Under the pieces are notes generated by a model that saw only the letters and a program-made list of their open reading frames with translations, searched no databases and was not told where the DNA came from. A stretch of DNA of 64,000 nucleotides from CAZMHN01 sp964566145 (GTDB lineage Bacteria > Patescibacteriota > Patescibacteriia > Veblenbacterales > UBA10138): contig CAZMHN010000001.1 of assembly GCA_964566145.1 (NCBI GenBank), forward strand, positions 24,561 to 88,560, in the 5' to 3' direction. The translations under genes and the position numbers were made by a program. Shown here piece after piece: positions 1 to 8,489 of the stretch. How positions within the stretch are numbered: position 1 is the stretch's first letter; every line of letters starts with the position of its first letter.

Positions 1-1601
1 ATGCGCTGAGCTTCGCCGCCCGAGAGCGTACTGGCGGCCCGGTCGAGTGTTAGGTAATCCAAGCCGACATCGGAAAGGAACGACAGCCGCTCGCGTATCT
101 CCTTCAGTATCTGCCTGGCTATCTTGAGCTCGCGCTCGGTAAGCTTGCTCTTTCCTTCCAGGGTGGCGAAGAATTCCCTGGCCTCGATAACGGACAGCTG
201 AGCCACATCGGCTATGTTCTTTCCGGCCACGGTCACGCCCAGCACCTCGGGTTTCAGGCGCCTGCCCTGGCAGGTTGAGCACGGCCACACGCGCATGTAC
301 CGCTCTATCTCGCTACGCATGTAATCCGAATCGGTCTCGCGGTATCTGCGCTCAAGGTTCGGAATAACGCCCTCGTACGTAGTGTAGAACTCGCGCACCT
401 TGCCGGTCTGGCCGGTACCTGCATTCACGTTGTAATTCCGGCTCCCAGTTCCGTAGAGCACTGTCTTGAGCTGGGCCGGGGTGAGCTTGGACACGGGCAC
501 GCTCAGCGAGAACCCGTGCTCCTTGGCCACCGCCTCCAGTATCCTGAAATACCATGTCTGGTTGGCGCTCGTGCGGCTCCACGGACGAATGGCGCCTTCG
601 GCCAGTGACAGCTTCTTGTTCGGCACGACCAGGTCGGGATCTATCTCTAGCCTGGTGCCCAAACCGGTGCAGGTCGGGCAGGCCCCGTGCGGCGAATTGA
701 AGGAAAAACTCCTAGGCTCTATGTTCGGCAGATCGACGTGGCAGGCGGGACAGGAAAAGTGCTCGCTGAACAGCAAGTCATCATGTCCTTCGCGTGACAC
801 TTTCACAATGCCGTCGCCCAGATCCAGAGCCGTTTCCAGGGAGTCATGGAGGCGAGTGATGTCGTCCGGCTCCTCGGACACGGTCAGCCGGTCCACCACC
901 ACGTCTAGGTTGTGCTTCTTCTGCTTGTCCACATTCATGTCCTCGGCTTCCTCCATGGACATCACCTTGCCGTCGAACCGCAAACGCACGTAGCCTGCCT
1001 TTTTCAGCTCGGCCACGGTGTTCTTGTGTTCGCCTTTTTGGTCCCTCACGACGGAAGCCAAAAGCGAGAATGGCGTTCCCTTGCCGAGCTCTTGTATGCG
1101 CGAAACGATCTGGTCCACTGATTGCCTGGTCACGGGACGGCCGCACTGCGGACAGTGCGGAATGCCTATGCGCGCATAGAACAGGCGCATGTAATCGTAC
1201 ACTTCCGTCACGGTGCCAACCGTGGACCTGGGGTTGTGGGAGGTCGATTTTTGGTCTATGGAAATGGCCGGCGAAAGCCCGTCTATCTGATCCACATCCG
1301 GCTTATCCATGATGCCCAGGAACTGTCTGGCATAGGCCGACAGCGATTCTATGTACCGGCGCTGGCCTTCGGCGTAGATGGTGTCGAAAGCCAGCGAAGA
1401 CTTACCCGAGCCGGACAAACCGGTAATGACCACCAGCTGGTTTCGGGGTATGTCGAGCGAGATGTTCTTTAGATTGTGTACGCGCGCACCGCGGATCGAG
1501 ATAACCTCGGCCGCGCCGCCGGTCTTTCCGTTCCCTCCGTTCGTCTTGCTGTTTCCGTTGGTTCTAGGCATAGGCGCGCAAAAGTGGATACAGCGTACAC
1601 C
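1..1601 (-). CDS. uvrA: UvrABC excinuclease subunit A, N-terminal part (cut by window edge)
   Basis: UvrA is the dimeric ATPase that scans DNA for damage with UvrB in nucleotide excision repair. The gene runs off the left edge. Visible are Walker [10 protein letters not shown], the following AYARQFL stretch, CxxC zinc-binding pairs (CPQC, CPAC, CPTC, CSTC), and the ABC signature LSGGEAQR right at the cut end. The start is a problem. The reading frame is open up to a GTG at 1599-1601, but no ATG lies in frame. The natural-looking ATG at 1570-1572 (MPRT) is one base out of frame and would join it if one C of the CCC at 1559-1562 were removed. Either the GTG is the start, giving a low-complexity N-terminal leader of about 32 residues, or there is a single-base insertion. 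The family assignment is certain; the 5' end is not. Confidence 0.93.
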
Positions 1602-1630
1602 CTATGTCAAGAGCGGTCAAGGGATGGGGT

Positions 1631-1662
1631 AAAAAACGGGGCGTGCCTTATGGCACACCCCG
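1631..1662 (-). terminator. Rho-independent terminator of the 78-residue gene
   Basis: An 11-bp GC-rich stem (1637-1647 with 1652-1662) has a four-base loop and one position that is a G-U pair only in the leftward RNA. It is followed leftward by six U. It ends the unit of the 1680-1916 gene just before the uvrA promoter region. Confidence 0.85.
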
Positions 1663-1679
1663 TACGAATCGGTACCGCG

Positions 1680-1916
1680 CTAGCTGAGACGCAATGCAAT
1701 CTGGTTGAGGACCGTAGCCTCAATAGCCGGATCAAGGTGCAATGCCGTGAGTCGCACCTGATACTGACTTTTGGCAGATTCCATGCTTTCCGCCGGGGCC
1801 TGTCCTTCTTCGCGAATGACACCGTCGAATCCGAGCGATTTCAATGCCCGGGATATTTCTTTGATTTTCGCCATATTATCTGGCGACCCGTATAACAAGG
1901 AAGACTCCTTTTCCAT
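1680..1916 (-). CDS. Small hypothetical protein, 78 residues
   Basis: Unrecognised small, probably cytoplasmic protein with no signal peptide or membrane segment. It is predicted mostly helical: an N-terminal helix (residues 14-26, MAKIKEISRALKSLG), an acidic loop, then two more helices ending in IALRLS. It is judged real because it has its own complete expression signals. AGGAGG lies about 7 nt before the ATG, a TTGACA-17-TAGGTT promoter lies upstream (1978-2006), and a strong terminator follows (1631-1662). The gene is monocistronic and divergent from uvrC; the -35 element falls between the two genes. No function can be inferred. Confidence 0.7.
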   Translation of the reverse strand: MEKESSLLYGSPDNMAKIKEISRALKSLGFDGVIREEGQAPAESMESAKSQYQVRLTALHLDPAIEATVLNQIALRLS

Positions 1917-1977
1917 GACAAACCCTCCTATTAATTTGTATTCTTGGCGGAAACTTAAGGTCCATTTTTGTGCACTG

Positions 1978-2006
1978 AACCTACCAACCCCTCATCGTTC
2001 TGTCAA
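1978..2006 (-). promoter_or_regulatory. Sigma-70-type promoter of the 78-residue gene
   Basis: On the minus strand TTGACA (2001-2006), 17-bp spacer, TAGGTT (1978-1983). It predicts a start near 1971 and a leader of about 55 nt containing AGGAGG. It lies next to the -10 box of divergent uvrC (2016-2021), so the two promoters may interfere. Confidence 0.7.
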
Positions 2007-2015
2007 TGATTGCAG

Positions 2016-2021
2016 TATACT
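2016..2021 (+). promoter_or_regulatory. -10 box of uvrC, leaderless arrangement
   Basis: TATACT ends 9 nt before the uvrC ATG at 2031, so transcription should begin about 2-3 nt before the start codon. No convincing -35 element is seen at 16-18 bp and there is no Shine-Dalgarno site. Confidence 0.5.
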
Positions 2022-2030
2022 TATACCACC

Positions 2031-3782
2031 ATGACAAACGTACTCCAGCGTCAGCTCCAACAGCTTCCGGCTAAGCCCGGCGTGTACCGATTCTTCAACG
2101 AGGCGGGCAGGCTTCTATACGTGGGCAAGGCCAAGTCCCTAAAAGACCGCGTCCGCTCCTACTTCCATGCGGGCACCGAGCTCTCCCCTGCCAAACAACT
2201 CATGGTACGCGGCATCCATCACGTGGAAACCAGCGTGATGTCGAACGAGGACGAAGCTCTCCTGTTGGAAGCCACGCTCATCAAACAACACCAGCCGCCG
2301 TACAACATAGACCTGAAAGACGATAAGAACTGGATGTATTTTGCCATCGACCGCAGAGAGTCGTACCCGCGGGTTTCGCTGGAACGCAAAACGGGTACAA
2401 GGGGCGTACGCTACTTCGGCCCGTACCCTTCGGCTGGCGCCGCGCGCGCCACTCTCCAGCTAATGAAAAAAACGCTCGGACTGCGCACCTGCCAGAACCC
2501 GCCGGGTAGGCCTTGCTTCGCGGCTGGCCTGGGAAGATGCCTGGGGCACGACCTTGGGCCAGGGAGCCGCGCCTCATACCGCAAACAGCTTGCGCGCTTC
2601 GAGTGCGTACTCAAGGGCGAGGTGCGCGAAGCCGTGGCCGAACTCACAAAAGACATGGGTGCCGCCGCCCAAACCAAACAATACGAACGCGCAGCCAGGC
2701 TTAGGGACCAATTGCGCTCATTGGAACGTTTGCTGATAAAACAGAACGTCGTGAGTGCGAACCGGGAATCTTTCGACTTATTTGCGGTCGCACGGGGCAG
2801 TTCTTCTGCGGCCGTGGCCAAACTTCCGGTCCGCAAAGGCGCGCTCCTGGAAACTGACCGGTTCCTGCTTGAGCACACCAACGGCCTTACCGAGTCCGAG
2901 GTGCTGTCCGGCTTTCTGGAGCAGTACTACGCCCAAGCCACCGACCGTCCGCGGCGGGCGTACGTTTCCGCACGGCTTCCTGAAAAGCGCATTGGCGTCA
3001 CTGCGCTGGAAGTGCCGCAACGCGGCCGCAAGCGGCAGCTTCTGCGGCTGGCTCACAAAACGGCCGAATCGCACCTTACCCAGAGCGCGGCTTCATGGGA
3101 ACGCCGCGAGGTGCGCGCCCAAACCGGCATGAAAGAACTCCAGGAACGGCTGGGGCTTCCCGCCCTGCCACAGCGCGTCGAAGGTTACGACATCTCGAAC
3201 ATTCAGGGCAAGGAAGCCGTCGGGGCCATGGTCGTGCTGACCAACGGCATGCCTGATCCCAAACACTACCGAAAGTTCCGCATCGACGGGTTCGGGGGAT
3301 CGAACGACTTTGCCATGCTGGCGCACATGGTCGTAAGGCGCTTTACCAAAAACCGCGACTGGCCCAGGCCCGACCTGGTTATGCTGGACGGCGGCGCAGG
3401 CCAGCTGTCCGTGGTACAAAAAGCCCTGCGCGGCGCCAGAGTCCAGGTGCCGCTCGTAGCCTTGGCCAAGCGCGAGGAGCAACTGTACCTGCCCGGCCGC
3501 GCCAGGCCCCTCAAACTTCCCTCGAATAACTCCGGGCTCCTGTTGCTGATGGAGCTCAGGGACGAAGCCCACCGGTTCGGCATAACGTTTTATCGCTCCC
3601 GCCACCGCAAAGCCAACGTGCGCTCCCAGTGGGACGAGCTCCCCGGCGTCGGGCCGGTGCTGAAGAAAAAGCTCAAGGCCGCCTTCGGCTCGCTGGCATC
3701 ATTGAGGAAGGCTCAGGACAAGGACGTTGAGCTTATTGTCGGCAAAGAAAGGGCCCGTTCCATTCGCGAACGCCTAGGCTAA
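2031..3782 (+). CDS. uvrC: UvrABC excinuclease subunit C
   Basis: UvrC makes the 3' and 5' incisions around a lesion after UvrB loading. Domains in order: GIY-YIG nuclease at about residues 12-90 (KPGVYRFF, LLYVGKAKSLKDRVRSYF); UVR motif at about 190-230, a helical UvrB-contact segment; RNase H-like C-terminal nuclease with DISNIQGKEAVGAMVV and LDGGAGQLS; tandem helix-hairpin-helix at the end (LPGVGPVLKKKLKAAFGSL). At 583 residues it is close to the family norm. The ATG at 2031 (MTNVLQ) is preferred over an upstream TTG at 2010, because the TTG would lie upstream of the predicted transcription start. It is divergent from the small 1680 gene and near uvrA and a UvrD-type helicase, so the left end is a DNA-repair neighbourhood. 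Confidence 0.97.
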   Translation: MTNVLQRQLQQLPAKPGVYRFFNEAGRLLYVGKAKSLKDRVRSYFHAGTELSPAKQLMVRGIHHVETSVMSNEDEALLLEATLIKQHQPPYNIDLKDDKNWMYFAIDRRESYPRVSLERKTGTRGVRYFGPYPSAGAARATLQLMKKTLGLRTCQNPPGRPCFAAGLGRCLGHDLGPGSRASYRKQLARFECVLKGEVREAVAELTKDMGAAAQTKQYERAARLRDQLRSLERLLIKQNVVSANRESFDLFAVARGSSSAAVAKLPVRKGALLETDRFLLEHTNGLTESEVLSGFLEQYYAQATDRPRRAYVSARLPEKRIGVTALEVPQRGRKRQLLRLAHKTAESHLTQSAASWERREVRAQTGMKELQERLGLPALPQRVEGYDISNIQGKEAVGAMVVLTNGMPDPKHYRKFRIDGFGGSNDFAMLAHMVVRRFTKNRDWPRPDLVMLDGGAGQLSVVQKALRGARVQVPLVALAKREEQLYLPGRARPLKLPSNNSGLLLLMELRDEAHRFGITFYRSRHRKANVRSQWDELPGVGPVLKKKLKAAFGSLASLRKAQDKDVELIVGKERARSIRERLG

Positions 3783-3795
3783 GCGTCCGCCTGTC

Positions 3796-3823
3796 TTGAC
3801 AAACTCGCCTAAAAAGGTACACT
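3796..3823 (+). promoter_or_regulatory. Strong promoter of the 43-residue gene
   Basis: TTGACA (3796-3801), 16-bp spacer, TACACT (3818-3823). It predicts initiation near 3830 and a leader of about 45 nt. The same TTGAC-16-TACACT layout recurs at 20716-20743. Confidence 0.75.
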
Positions 3824-3875
3824 AACCGGCTATTTTGAAAACCAAAGCAGTTCCACTCCCAAAAATGAGGTGCAA

Positions 3876-4007
3876 ATGAAAAAAGTCGCCATTGTTAGCA
3901 TCATTGGCCTTGGCCTGTTCGGCTTCTTCTACCTGGCGGCAAAACGCCGCCGCATCAACAGCGTGCCTTCCGGCGAATGGGCAGAAGATTCCATCGGCGC
4001 GTGCTGA
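3876..4007 (+). CDS. Small single-span membrane protein, 43 residues
   Basis: This micro-gene reads MKKVAIVSIIGLGLFGFFYL, then AAKRRR and a polar tail ending GAC. It has one hydrophobic segment (residues 4-21) followed by a basic cluster. The positive charge after the segment suggests an N-out membrane anchor, though a signal-peptide-like element is also possible. The gene is supported by a near-consensus promoter (3796-3823), a GAGGTG ribosome-binding site 4-5 nt before the ATG, and a terminator directly after it. It is a stand-alone unit between uvrC and the convergent helicase gene. No family is recognised. Confidence 0.65.
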   Translation: MKKVAIVSIIGLGLFGFFYLAAKRRRINSVPSGEWAEDSIGAC

Positions 4008-4022
4008 ACCGACACCATCCAT

Positions 4023-4059
4023 GCCCCGTCCAAAACACCGGACGGGGCGCCTCTTTTTA
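4023..4059 (+). terminator. Rho-independent terminator after the 43-residue gene
   Basis: Nine-base stem 4023-4031 with 4040-4048, then a T-rich run 4051-4058. It sits at the convergent end with the helicase gene (stop at 4057). Confidence 0.8.
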
Positions 4060-6069
4060 TACGGACACCACCCGGGATTCAAACGTTTCGGCAGGGAGTT
4101 CGGACAAAAACCTGGAGGGCATGCCGGGCGCCGAGCTTCCGAACAGCCTGCGGTTCAGGGCGTACAAACAGTACACGCGCTCCTTGGCGCGGGTCAGGCC
4201 GACGTACATAAGCCTGCGCTCTTCCTCGAGCTCCAAGGGGTCGTCGAAAGATGAGGCATGCGGGAACAGACCCTCCTCCAGCCCCACCAGGAACACGTTG
4301 GTGAATTCCAAACCCTTGGCCGCGTGGAACGTCATGAGCGTCAGGCCGTTCCGGTTCGTCCGGTAGCTGTCCTGGTCCTGCCACAAAGCGACCTCGGTCA
4401 GGAACTGTTCCAGGGGCTCCCTGCCCTTCCCGGGAGCTCGCTCCTCAGCCACGGTCTTGAGTTCTTGCACGTTCGCGAACCTGGCCTCGCCGTCCGCCGT
4501 GCCGTCCAACAGCTCATCTTTGTATCCGCTCTCCTCAAGCACCAGTTCAACGAGCTCGGACACGCTGGAATCCTGCACGTCCCGCTCCAGGCGTCCCATG
4601 AGGTCCGCGAACTCCTGAAGCGCACGGCCGCGGCTCCCGGACAACTGGGTGGTACGCGCCGCTTCGACGCTGCTCACGTCCCTGGCTTCGGCTTCGCGCA
4701 GAACGGCTTCGACCGCGGCCACGCCCAGCCCGCGCAAAGGAGCGAACACGGCTCGCCTGAAGCTGGCCCCGTCGTGCGGGTTCACCAGCAACCTGAGGTA
4801 CGCCAGCACGTCTTTTATCTCCCGCCGCTCGTAGAATCTGGTGCCGCCGATAAGCTGATAGGGCACGCCGGCCGTCAAACAGGCTTCTTCCAAAGCGCGG
4901 CTCTGCGCGTTCGTACGATAGAGCACCGCGGACTCCTTCAATTCCTCACCGGTGCCGTGGTATCTCACGAACGGCGTAACCTCCGGCAAAAGGCCTGTTT
5001 CCATGAGCGGCTCGTAAGTAAGCTCGCCTTCGCCCTGGCTCAGGCGCACCACTTCGCCTATAACGTACCGCGCCTCAGCGTTCTCATCCTCAACCGCCAC
5101 CACCCGGATAGGCTCGCCTGCCGCATTCTCGGTCCACAGGGTTTTGTCCGCCTTGCGCTCGGCACGAGCCATAATGGCGTTGCCGGCCGCAATGATGACC
5201 TTGGTGGAGCGGTAGTTCTGTTCGAGCTTCACTATGCGCGCGTCGGGATAATCTTCATGAAACCGCAGAATGTTGCCGAAGTCGGCTCCGCGCCAGGAAT
5301 AGATGGACTGCCAGTCGTCGCCGACCACGCACAGGTTCCGGCTGCCTTCGGCCAAGAGCCTAGCCCACAGGTACTGAACACGGTTCACATCCTGATACTC
5401 ATCCACCAGGAGATAACGGAAACGCTGCTGGTACTGCTTCAGGAGCTCCGCGTCCTTCTGCCACAGCTCCACCATGCGCATCAAAAGATCATCAAAATCA
5501 AACGCCTTATCCCGGGCCAGGAAATCCTGGTACCTGGGGTAGAGTTCGGCCACCAGCCGGGTGAACGGCGTTTCGTCCTGCACCCATTCCGGGTACCCCT
5601 CCGGACCTATGAGCTCGGACTTGGCGCGTGAGACGGCCGAAAGCACGGCCTTGGGGCTTACGAGCCTCACCCCATAACCCTTTTCCTTCATAGCCTCTTT
5701 TATGAGCGCCAGCTGGTCGTCTTCGTCGTAGATGGAGAAGTGAGTCGGATACCCTAGGCGCGGCGCCTCCCGCCTGAGGAAGCGGGCGCTTATGGCATGG
5801 AACGTACCCACCGTGGGCTGCGGCGAAAGCGTCTTTCCCACCAACCTTTGTGTGCGTTCACGCATCTCTTTGGCCGCCTGATTCGTGAACGTTACCGCCA
5901 GGATAGAAGACGGCGCCGTGCCTTCATGGGCTATGAGGTAAGCCAAGCGGTGAACCAAAGTCTTGGTCTTGCCGCTACCCGCTCCGGCCAGAACCAGCAG
6001 AGGGCCTGCGGTAGTGACCACGGCCTGACGCTGTTCCGTATTAAGTCCTTGTAAGATGTCCTGGGGCAT
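4057..6069 (-). CDS. Superfamily 1 DNA helicase, UvrD/PcrA type
   Basis: An ATP-dependent 3'-5' helicase of the UvrD/PcrA/Rep family, expected to act in excision repair and clearance of replication blocks. Seen in order: Q motif (LNTEQRQAV), Walker A GAGSGKTKTL (about residues 29-38), Walker B VDEYQDVN, motif III GDDWQSIYSWRGA, motif IV QNYRST, motif V TFHAAKGLEF, and motif VI LMYVGLTRAKERVY. It is 670 residues, about 50 shorter than typical PcrA. It ends soon after SRFLSELP and lacks the long C-terminal tail used for RNA polymerase contacts in model species. The adjacent uvrC favours a UvrD role. PcrA versus UvrD cannot be decided here. Confidence 0.95.
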   Translation of the reverse strand: MPQDILQGLNTEQRQAVVTTAGPLLVLAGAGSGKTKTLVHRLAYLIAHEGTAPSSILAVTFTNQAAKEMRERTQRLVGKTLSPQPTVGTFHAISARFLRREAPRLGYPTHFSIYDEDDQLALIKEAMKEKGYGVRLVSPKAVLSAVSRAKSELIGPEGYPEWVQDETPFTRLVAELYPRYQDFLARDKAFDFDDLLMRMVELWQKDAELLKQYQQRFRYLLVDEYQDVNRVQYLWARLLAEGSRNLCVVGDDWQSIYSWRGADFGNILRFHEDYPDARIVKLEQNYRSTKVIIAAGNAIMARAERKADKTLWTENAAGEPIRVVAVEDENAEARYVIGEVVRLSQGEGELTYEPLMETGLLPEVTPFVRYHGTGEELKESAVLYRTNAQSRALEEACLTAGVPYQLIGGTRFYERREIKDVLAYLRLLVNPHDGASFRRAVFAPLRGLGVAAVEAVLREAEARDVSSVEAARTTQLSGSRGRALQEFADLMGRLERDVQDSSVSELVELVLEESGYKDELLDGTADGEARFANVQELKTVAEERAPGKGREPLEQFLTEVALWQDQDSYRTNRNGLTLMTFHAAKGLEFTNVFLVGLEEGLFPHASSFDDPLELEEERRLMYVGLTRAKERVYCLYALNRRLFGSSAPGMPSRFLSELPAETFESRVVSV

Positions 6070-6074
6070 GGCGG

Positions 6075-6103
6075 TTGACAGATGAACTTTTACGTGGTAC
6101 AGT
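6075..6103 (+). promoter_or_regulatory. Consensus-like promoter of secG
   Basis: TTGACA (6075-6080), 17-bp spacer, TACAGT (6098-6103). It predicts initiation near 6110. This excludes an in-frame ATG at 6082 and supports the secG start at 6160. Confidence 0.8.
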
Positions 6104-6159
6104 GCTCGCTGTCATTTGGAGCTCAACCTAACACTACGAGCCCCTGTATCGTCCCTAAC

Positions 6160-6378
6160 ATGGAACACTATCTACAAATCGCCCAGATGTCCGTATCGGT
6201 CCTGCTTATAGCCGCCATACTCCTACAGAATCGCGGCGCGGGCCTGGGCGGCATATTCGGCGGCGAAGGCAACGTCTATCGTACCAAACGCGGCTTCGAA
6301 CGCATACTCTTCTGGGCGACCATAGTCTTAAGCGTCGCCTTCTTCGGTCTGGCGCTCGCCAGCCTAGTGCTCCCGTAA
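6160..6378 (+). CDS. secG: Preprotein translocase subunit SecG
   Basis: SecG is the small accessory subunit of the SecYEG channel in the cytoplasmic membrane. The 72-residue product has the family layout: a first membrane helix (about 5-22, QMSVSVLLIAAILLQNRGAG), the conserved glycine-rich loop GLGGIFGGEG, a basic connector (TKRGFERIL) and a second helix (about 50-70). The start at 6160 (MEHYLQ) was chosen because the longer in-frame ATG at 6082 lies upstream of the predicted transcription start and would add a non-homologous extension. There is no clear Shine-Dalgarno site. The exported-protein gene downstream may share its transcript. Confidence 0.93.
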   Translation: MEHYLQIAQMSVSVLLIAAILLQNRGAGLGGIFGGEGNVYRTKRGFERILFWATIVLSVAFFGLALASLVLP

Positions 6379-6439
6379 ACCAAGTTCGGCTATTCTCCGA
6401 CAGCTCACGCGCAAACTGCACCATGCGATAGGTAAGCGC

Positions 6440-8200
6440 ATGGCTGTGGCGTGGAAGCTCCTGTACGGGAGCTCCGAAACCGCCACCGACCACGCCTACC
6501 GTCACATACTCCGAGGATCACTGCCTACCGTGCGGCAATGGTCACTTTTGCCGCGCGTTCTGTCGCGTCAGGAACGCCGTACCGCCGGGGCCCTCCTTAT
6601 CCTCGTTGCGGTAGTCCTCGCGCTGGCCGGCTGGCGGTGGTTCGAGCGGAATTCCGTACTGACGCCCCAGACGAACGGGGAATTCAACGAAGCCATTATC
6701 GGACAACCGACGACCGCCAACCCCCTCCTGGCCGTGACCGAGGCGGACCTGACTCTGGCCCAGCTCACGCATCGCGGCCTGTTCCGCGCGAACGGCCGGG
6801 GCGACATCGAGCCGGACCTGGCGGAATCATATTCGGTGGACGCGACACTGTCCACCTACCGAGTAACCCTCAGGCCCGCGCTTACCTGGTCTGACGGCAT
6901 GCCGATGACGGCAGATGACGTCGTGTTCACGGTTCAGGCCCTGCAGAACCCAAAGCTCATGAGTCCGTATGCAGTCACCATGAGTGACATTGCCGCAGAG
7001 CGCGAAGATGAGCGCACCGTACGCTTCACGCTCAAAGAGCCTTACGTGCCTTTCCCGTACGCCCTCACTTTCGGAGTGGTGCCGGCCCACGTCTGGCAAA
7101 ACATCCCTTTTGAGCGCTGGGCTGACGCCGAAACCAACCTGCGCCCGGTAGGCAGCGGCCCGTATGCCTTTCGTTCACTGACGCGCGACGGCCAGGGAGT
7201 GGTACGGAACTACGTACTGGAACCCAACCCGCACACACATACGGCCGTGCCGTATCTAAAGCGCATAACCTTGCGGTTCTACCCGGACTACACCTCGGCC
7301 ATAGACGGACTGCGGCAGGGCGCAGTGGACGGTGTCGGTGGCGTGTCACGCGCCGCGCTTGCCGGCCTCAGCAGCCGGAGGTTTGTAACCCATGACCTCA
7401 CACTGCCGCAATACACCGCCGTGTTCTACAACCCGCGCACAAGCTCGATCTTGAAAGAACGCGGCATAAGGACAGGCTTGAGCTATGCCATCAACCGCCC
7501 CTCGCTCATCCAGGAAGCCATCGGCGGCGCGGCCAAACCCGCCACCAGCATATTCACCTACGGAGAACTCAAGGTTAAAACAGCGCCGCAAGGCATAACC
7601 TACGACCCGACCAGAGCAGTGCAGCTTTTCGAAACCGCCGGGTTCAAACGGACTGACACAAACGCCCAGTTCACAAAAGGCGATAACGCGCTCGGATTCA
7701 CGCTCACGGTGCCGGACCACGAAGACCTTGTTCAGACGGCCGAAGCTCTAAGGCGTCAATGGGCCGAGGCCGGCGTCACGGTGACCTTGGACATAGTATC
7801 GGCCGATTCCCTGGCTGAGGTGATACGGGGCCATGCCTACGAGGCCCTGCTCATGACCGAAATCCTCGGCCTCGACCCCGACCCCTATCCCTTCTGGCAC
7901 TCATCACAGGCCGAACCCGGATTGAACGTAGCGCTGTTCCAGCATCGCGACGCGGACGAATTACTGTCACAGGCCCGGCGCGAGCCGGACGCGGCCAAAC
8001 GCCAGGAGCTGTACGTGGCATTCCAGAACATACTCAACGAGTACCAGCCGGCCACCCTCCTATACAGCGCCACTTACAGCTACGTCATGGCCCGGGGACT
8101 TTCCGGATTCTCGACCGAAGTCATCGCCTCGCCGCCTGACCGGCTGCAGAGCCTGGGCTCCTGGTACCGTGCGACCGAGCGGCACTGGAAAAATAATTAA
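6440..8200 (+). CDS. ABC-type solute-binding protein, family 5 (peptide/nickel type), membrane anchored
   Basis: The protein has the layout of oligopeptide/dipeptide-binding proteins (SBP_bac_5). After about 45 N-terminal residues there is one membrane segment (about 50-66, LLILVAVVLALAGWRW), then the extracellular lobe. Seen are LAESYSVDATLSTYRVTLR, a SDGMPMTADDVVFTV block typical of the family, NRPSLIQEAIGGAAKPA, and a C-terminal LNEYQPATLLYS region. At 586 residues it has normal length. AGGT precedes the ATG. No permease or ATPase genes are adjacent, so it may serve a transporter encoded elsewhere or act only as a binding protein. It is anchored by an uncleaved helix rather than a lipobox. 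Confidence 0.85.
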   Translation: MAVAWKLLYGSSETATDHAYRHILRGSLPTVRQWSLLPRVLSRQERRTAGALLILVAVVLALAGWRWFERNSVLTPQTNGEFNEAIIGQPTTANPLLAVTEADLTLAQLTHRGLFRANGRGDIEPDLAESYSVDATLSTYRVTLRPALTWSDGMPMTADDVVFTVQALQNPKLMSPYAVTMSDIAAEREDERTVRFTLKEPYVPFPYALTFGVVPAHVWQNIPFERWADAETNLRPVGSGPYAFRSLTRDGQGVVRNYVLEPNPHTHTAVPYLKRITLRFYPDYTSAIDGLRQGAVDGVGGVSRAALAGLSSRRFVTHDLTLPQYTAVFYNPRTSSILKERGIRTGLSYAINRPSLIQEAIGGAAKPATSIFTYGELKVKTAPQGITYDPTRAVQLFETAGFKRTDTNAQFTKGDNALGFTLTVPDHEDLVQTAEALRRQWAEAGVTVTLDIVSADSLAEVIRGHAYEALLMTEILGLDPDPYPFWHSSQAEPGLNVALFQHRDADELLSQARREPDAAKRQELYVAFQNILNEYQPATLLYSATYSYVMARGLSGFSTEVIASPPDRLQSLGSWYRATERHWKNN

Positions 8201-8237
8201 TTATGTAGTACCCTAAAGTACCGACGTTAGAAGCGCT

Positions 8238-8262
8238 CCGCAGGGCCTCACTTACACACCCT
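8238..8262 (+). repeat. Inverted repeat before tRNA-Leu
   Basis: CCGCAGGG and CCCTGCGG form an 8-bp stem with a 9-nt-or-longer loop between the binding-protein gene and the tRNA. There is no T-run, so it is either a weak terminator or a processing element. Confidence 0.4.
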
Positions 8263-8276
8263 GCGGTACACATGGG

Positions 8277-8363
8277 GGGCGAGTGGCGGAATTGGTATAC
8301 GCGTACGCTTCAGGAGCGTATGGCCGTAAGGTCGTGAGGGTTCAAGTCCCTCCTCGCCCACCA
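8277..8363 (+). tRNA. tRNA-Leu (anticodon CAG)
   Basis: Full class II cloverleaf. The acceptor GGGCGAG (8277-8283) pairs with CTCGCCC (8353-8359), the anticodon stem TACGC/GCGTA encloses loop TTCAGGA with anticodon CAG at 8311-8313, there is a long variable arm, T-loop GGGTTCAAGTCCC, and an encoded CCA end. It reads CUG. Confidence 0.97.
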
Positions 8364-8489
8364 CGTGTACTCACCTTGGCGCCCATGTCCGTAGCGCCAC
8401 AGGAATCCTACGACGACCTGCGCGAAACAGGTCACCTAATCTCAAGCCGCCTGGGAATTTAAACAACCCACCGCGGCATTCACTCACGT

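Noticed and set aside
4258..5631. 457-codon rightward open frame opposite the UvrD/PcrA-type gene
   Set aside because: The minus strand carries all helicase motifs in order. The rightward frame gives His/Arg/Leu-rich low-quality protein, typical of antisense frames in GC-rich genes.
6082..6159. Longer start for secG at 6082
   Set aside because: It lies upstream of the predicted transcription start of the TTGACA-17-TACAGT promoter and adds residues unlike SecG.
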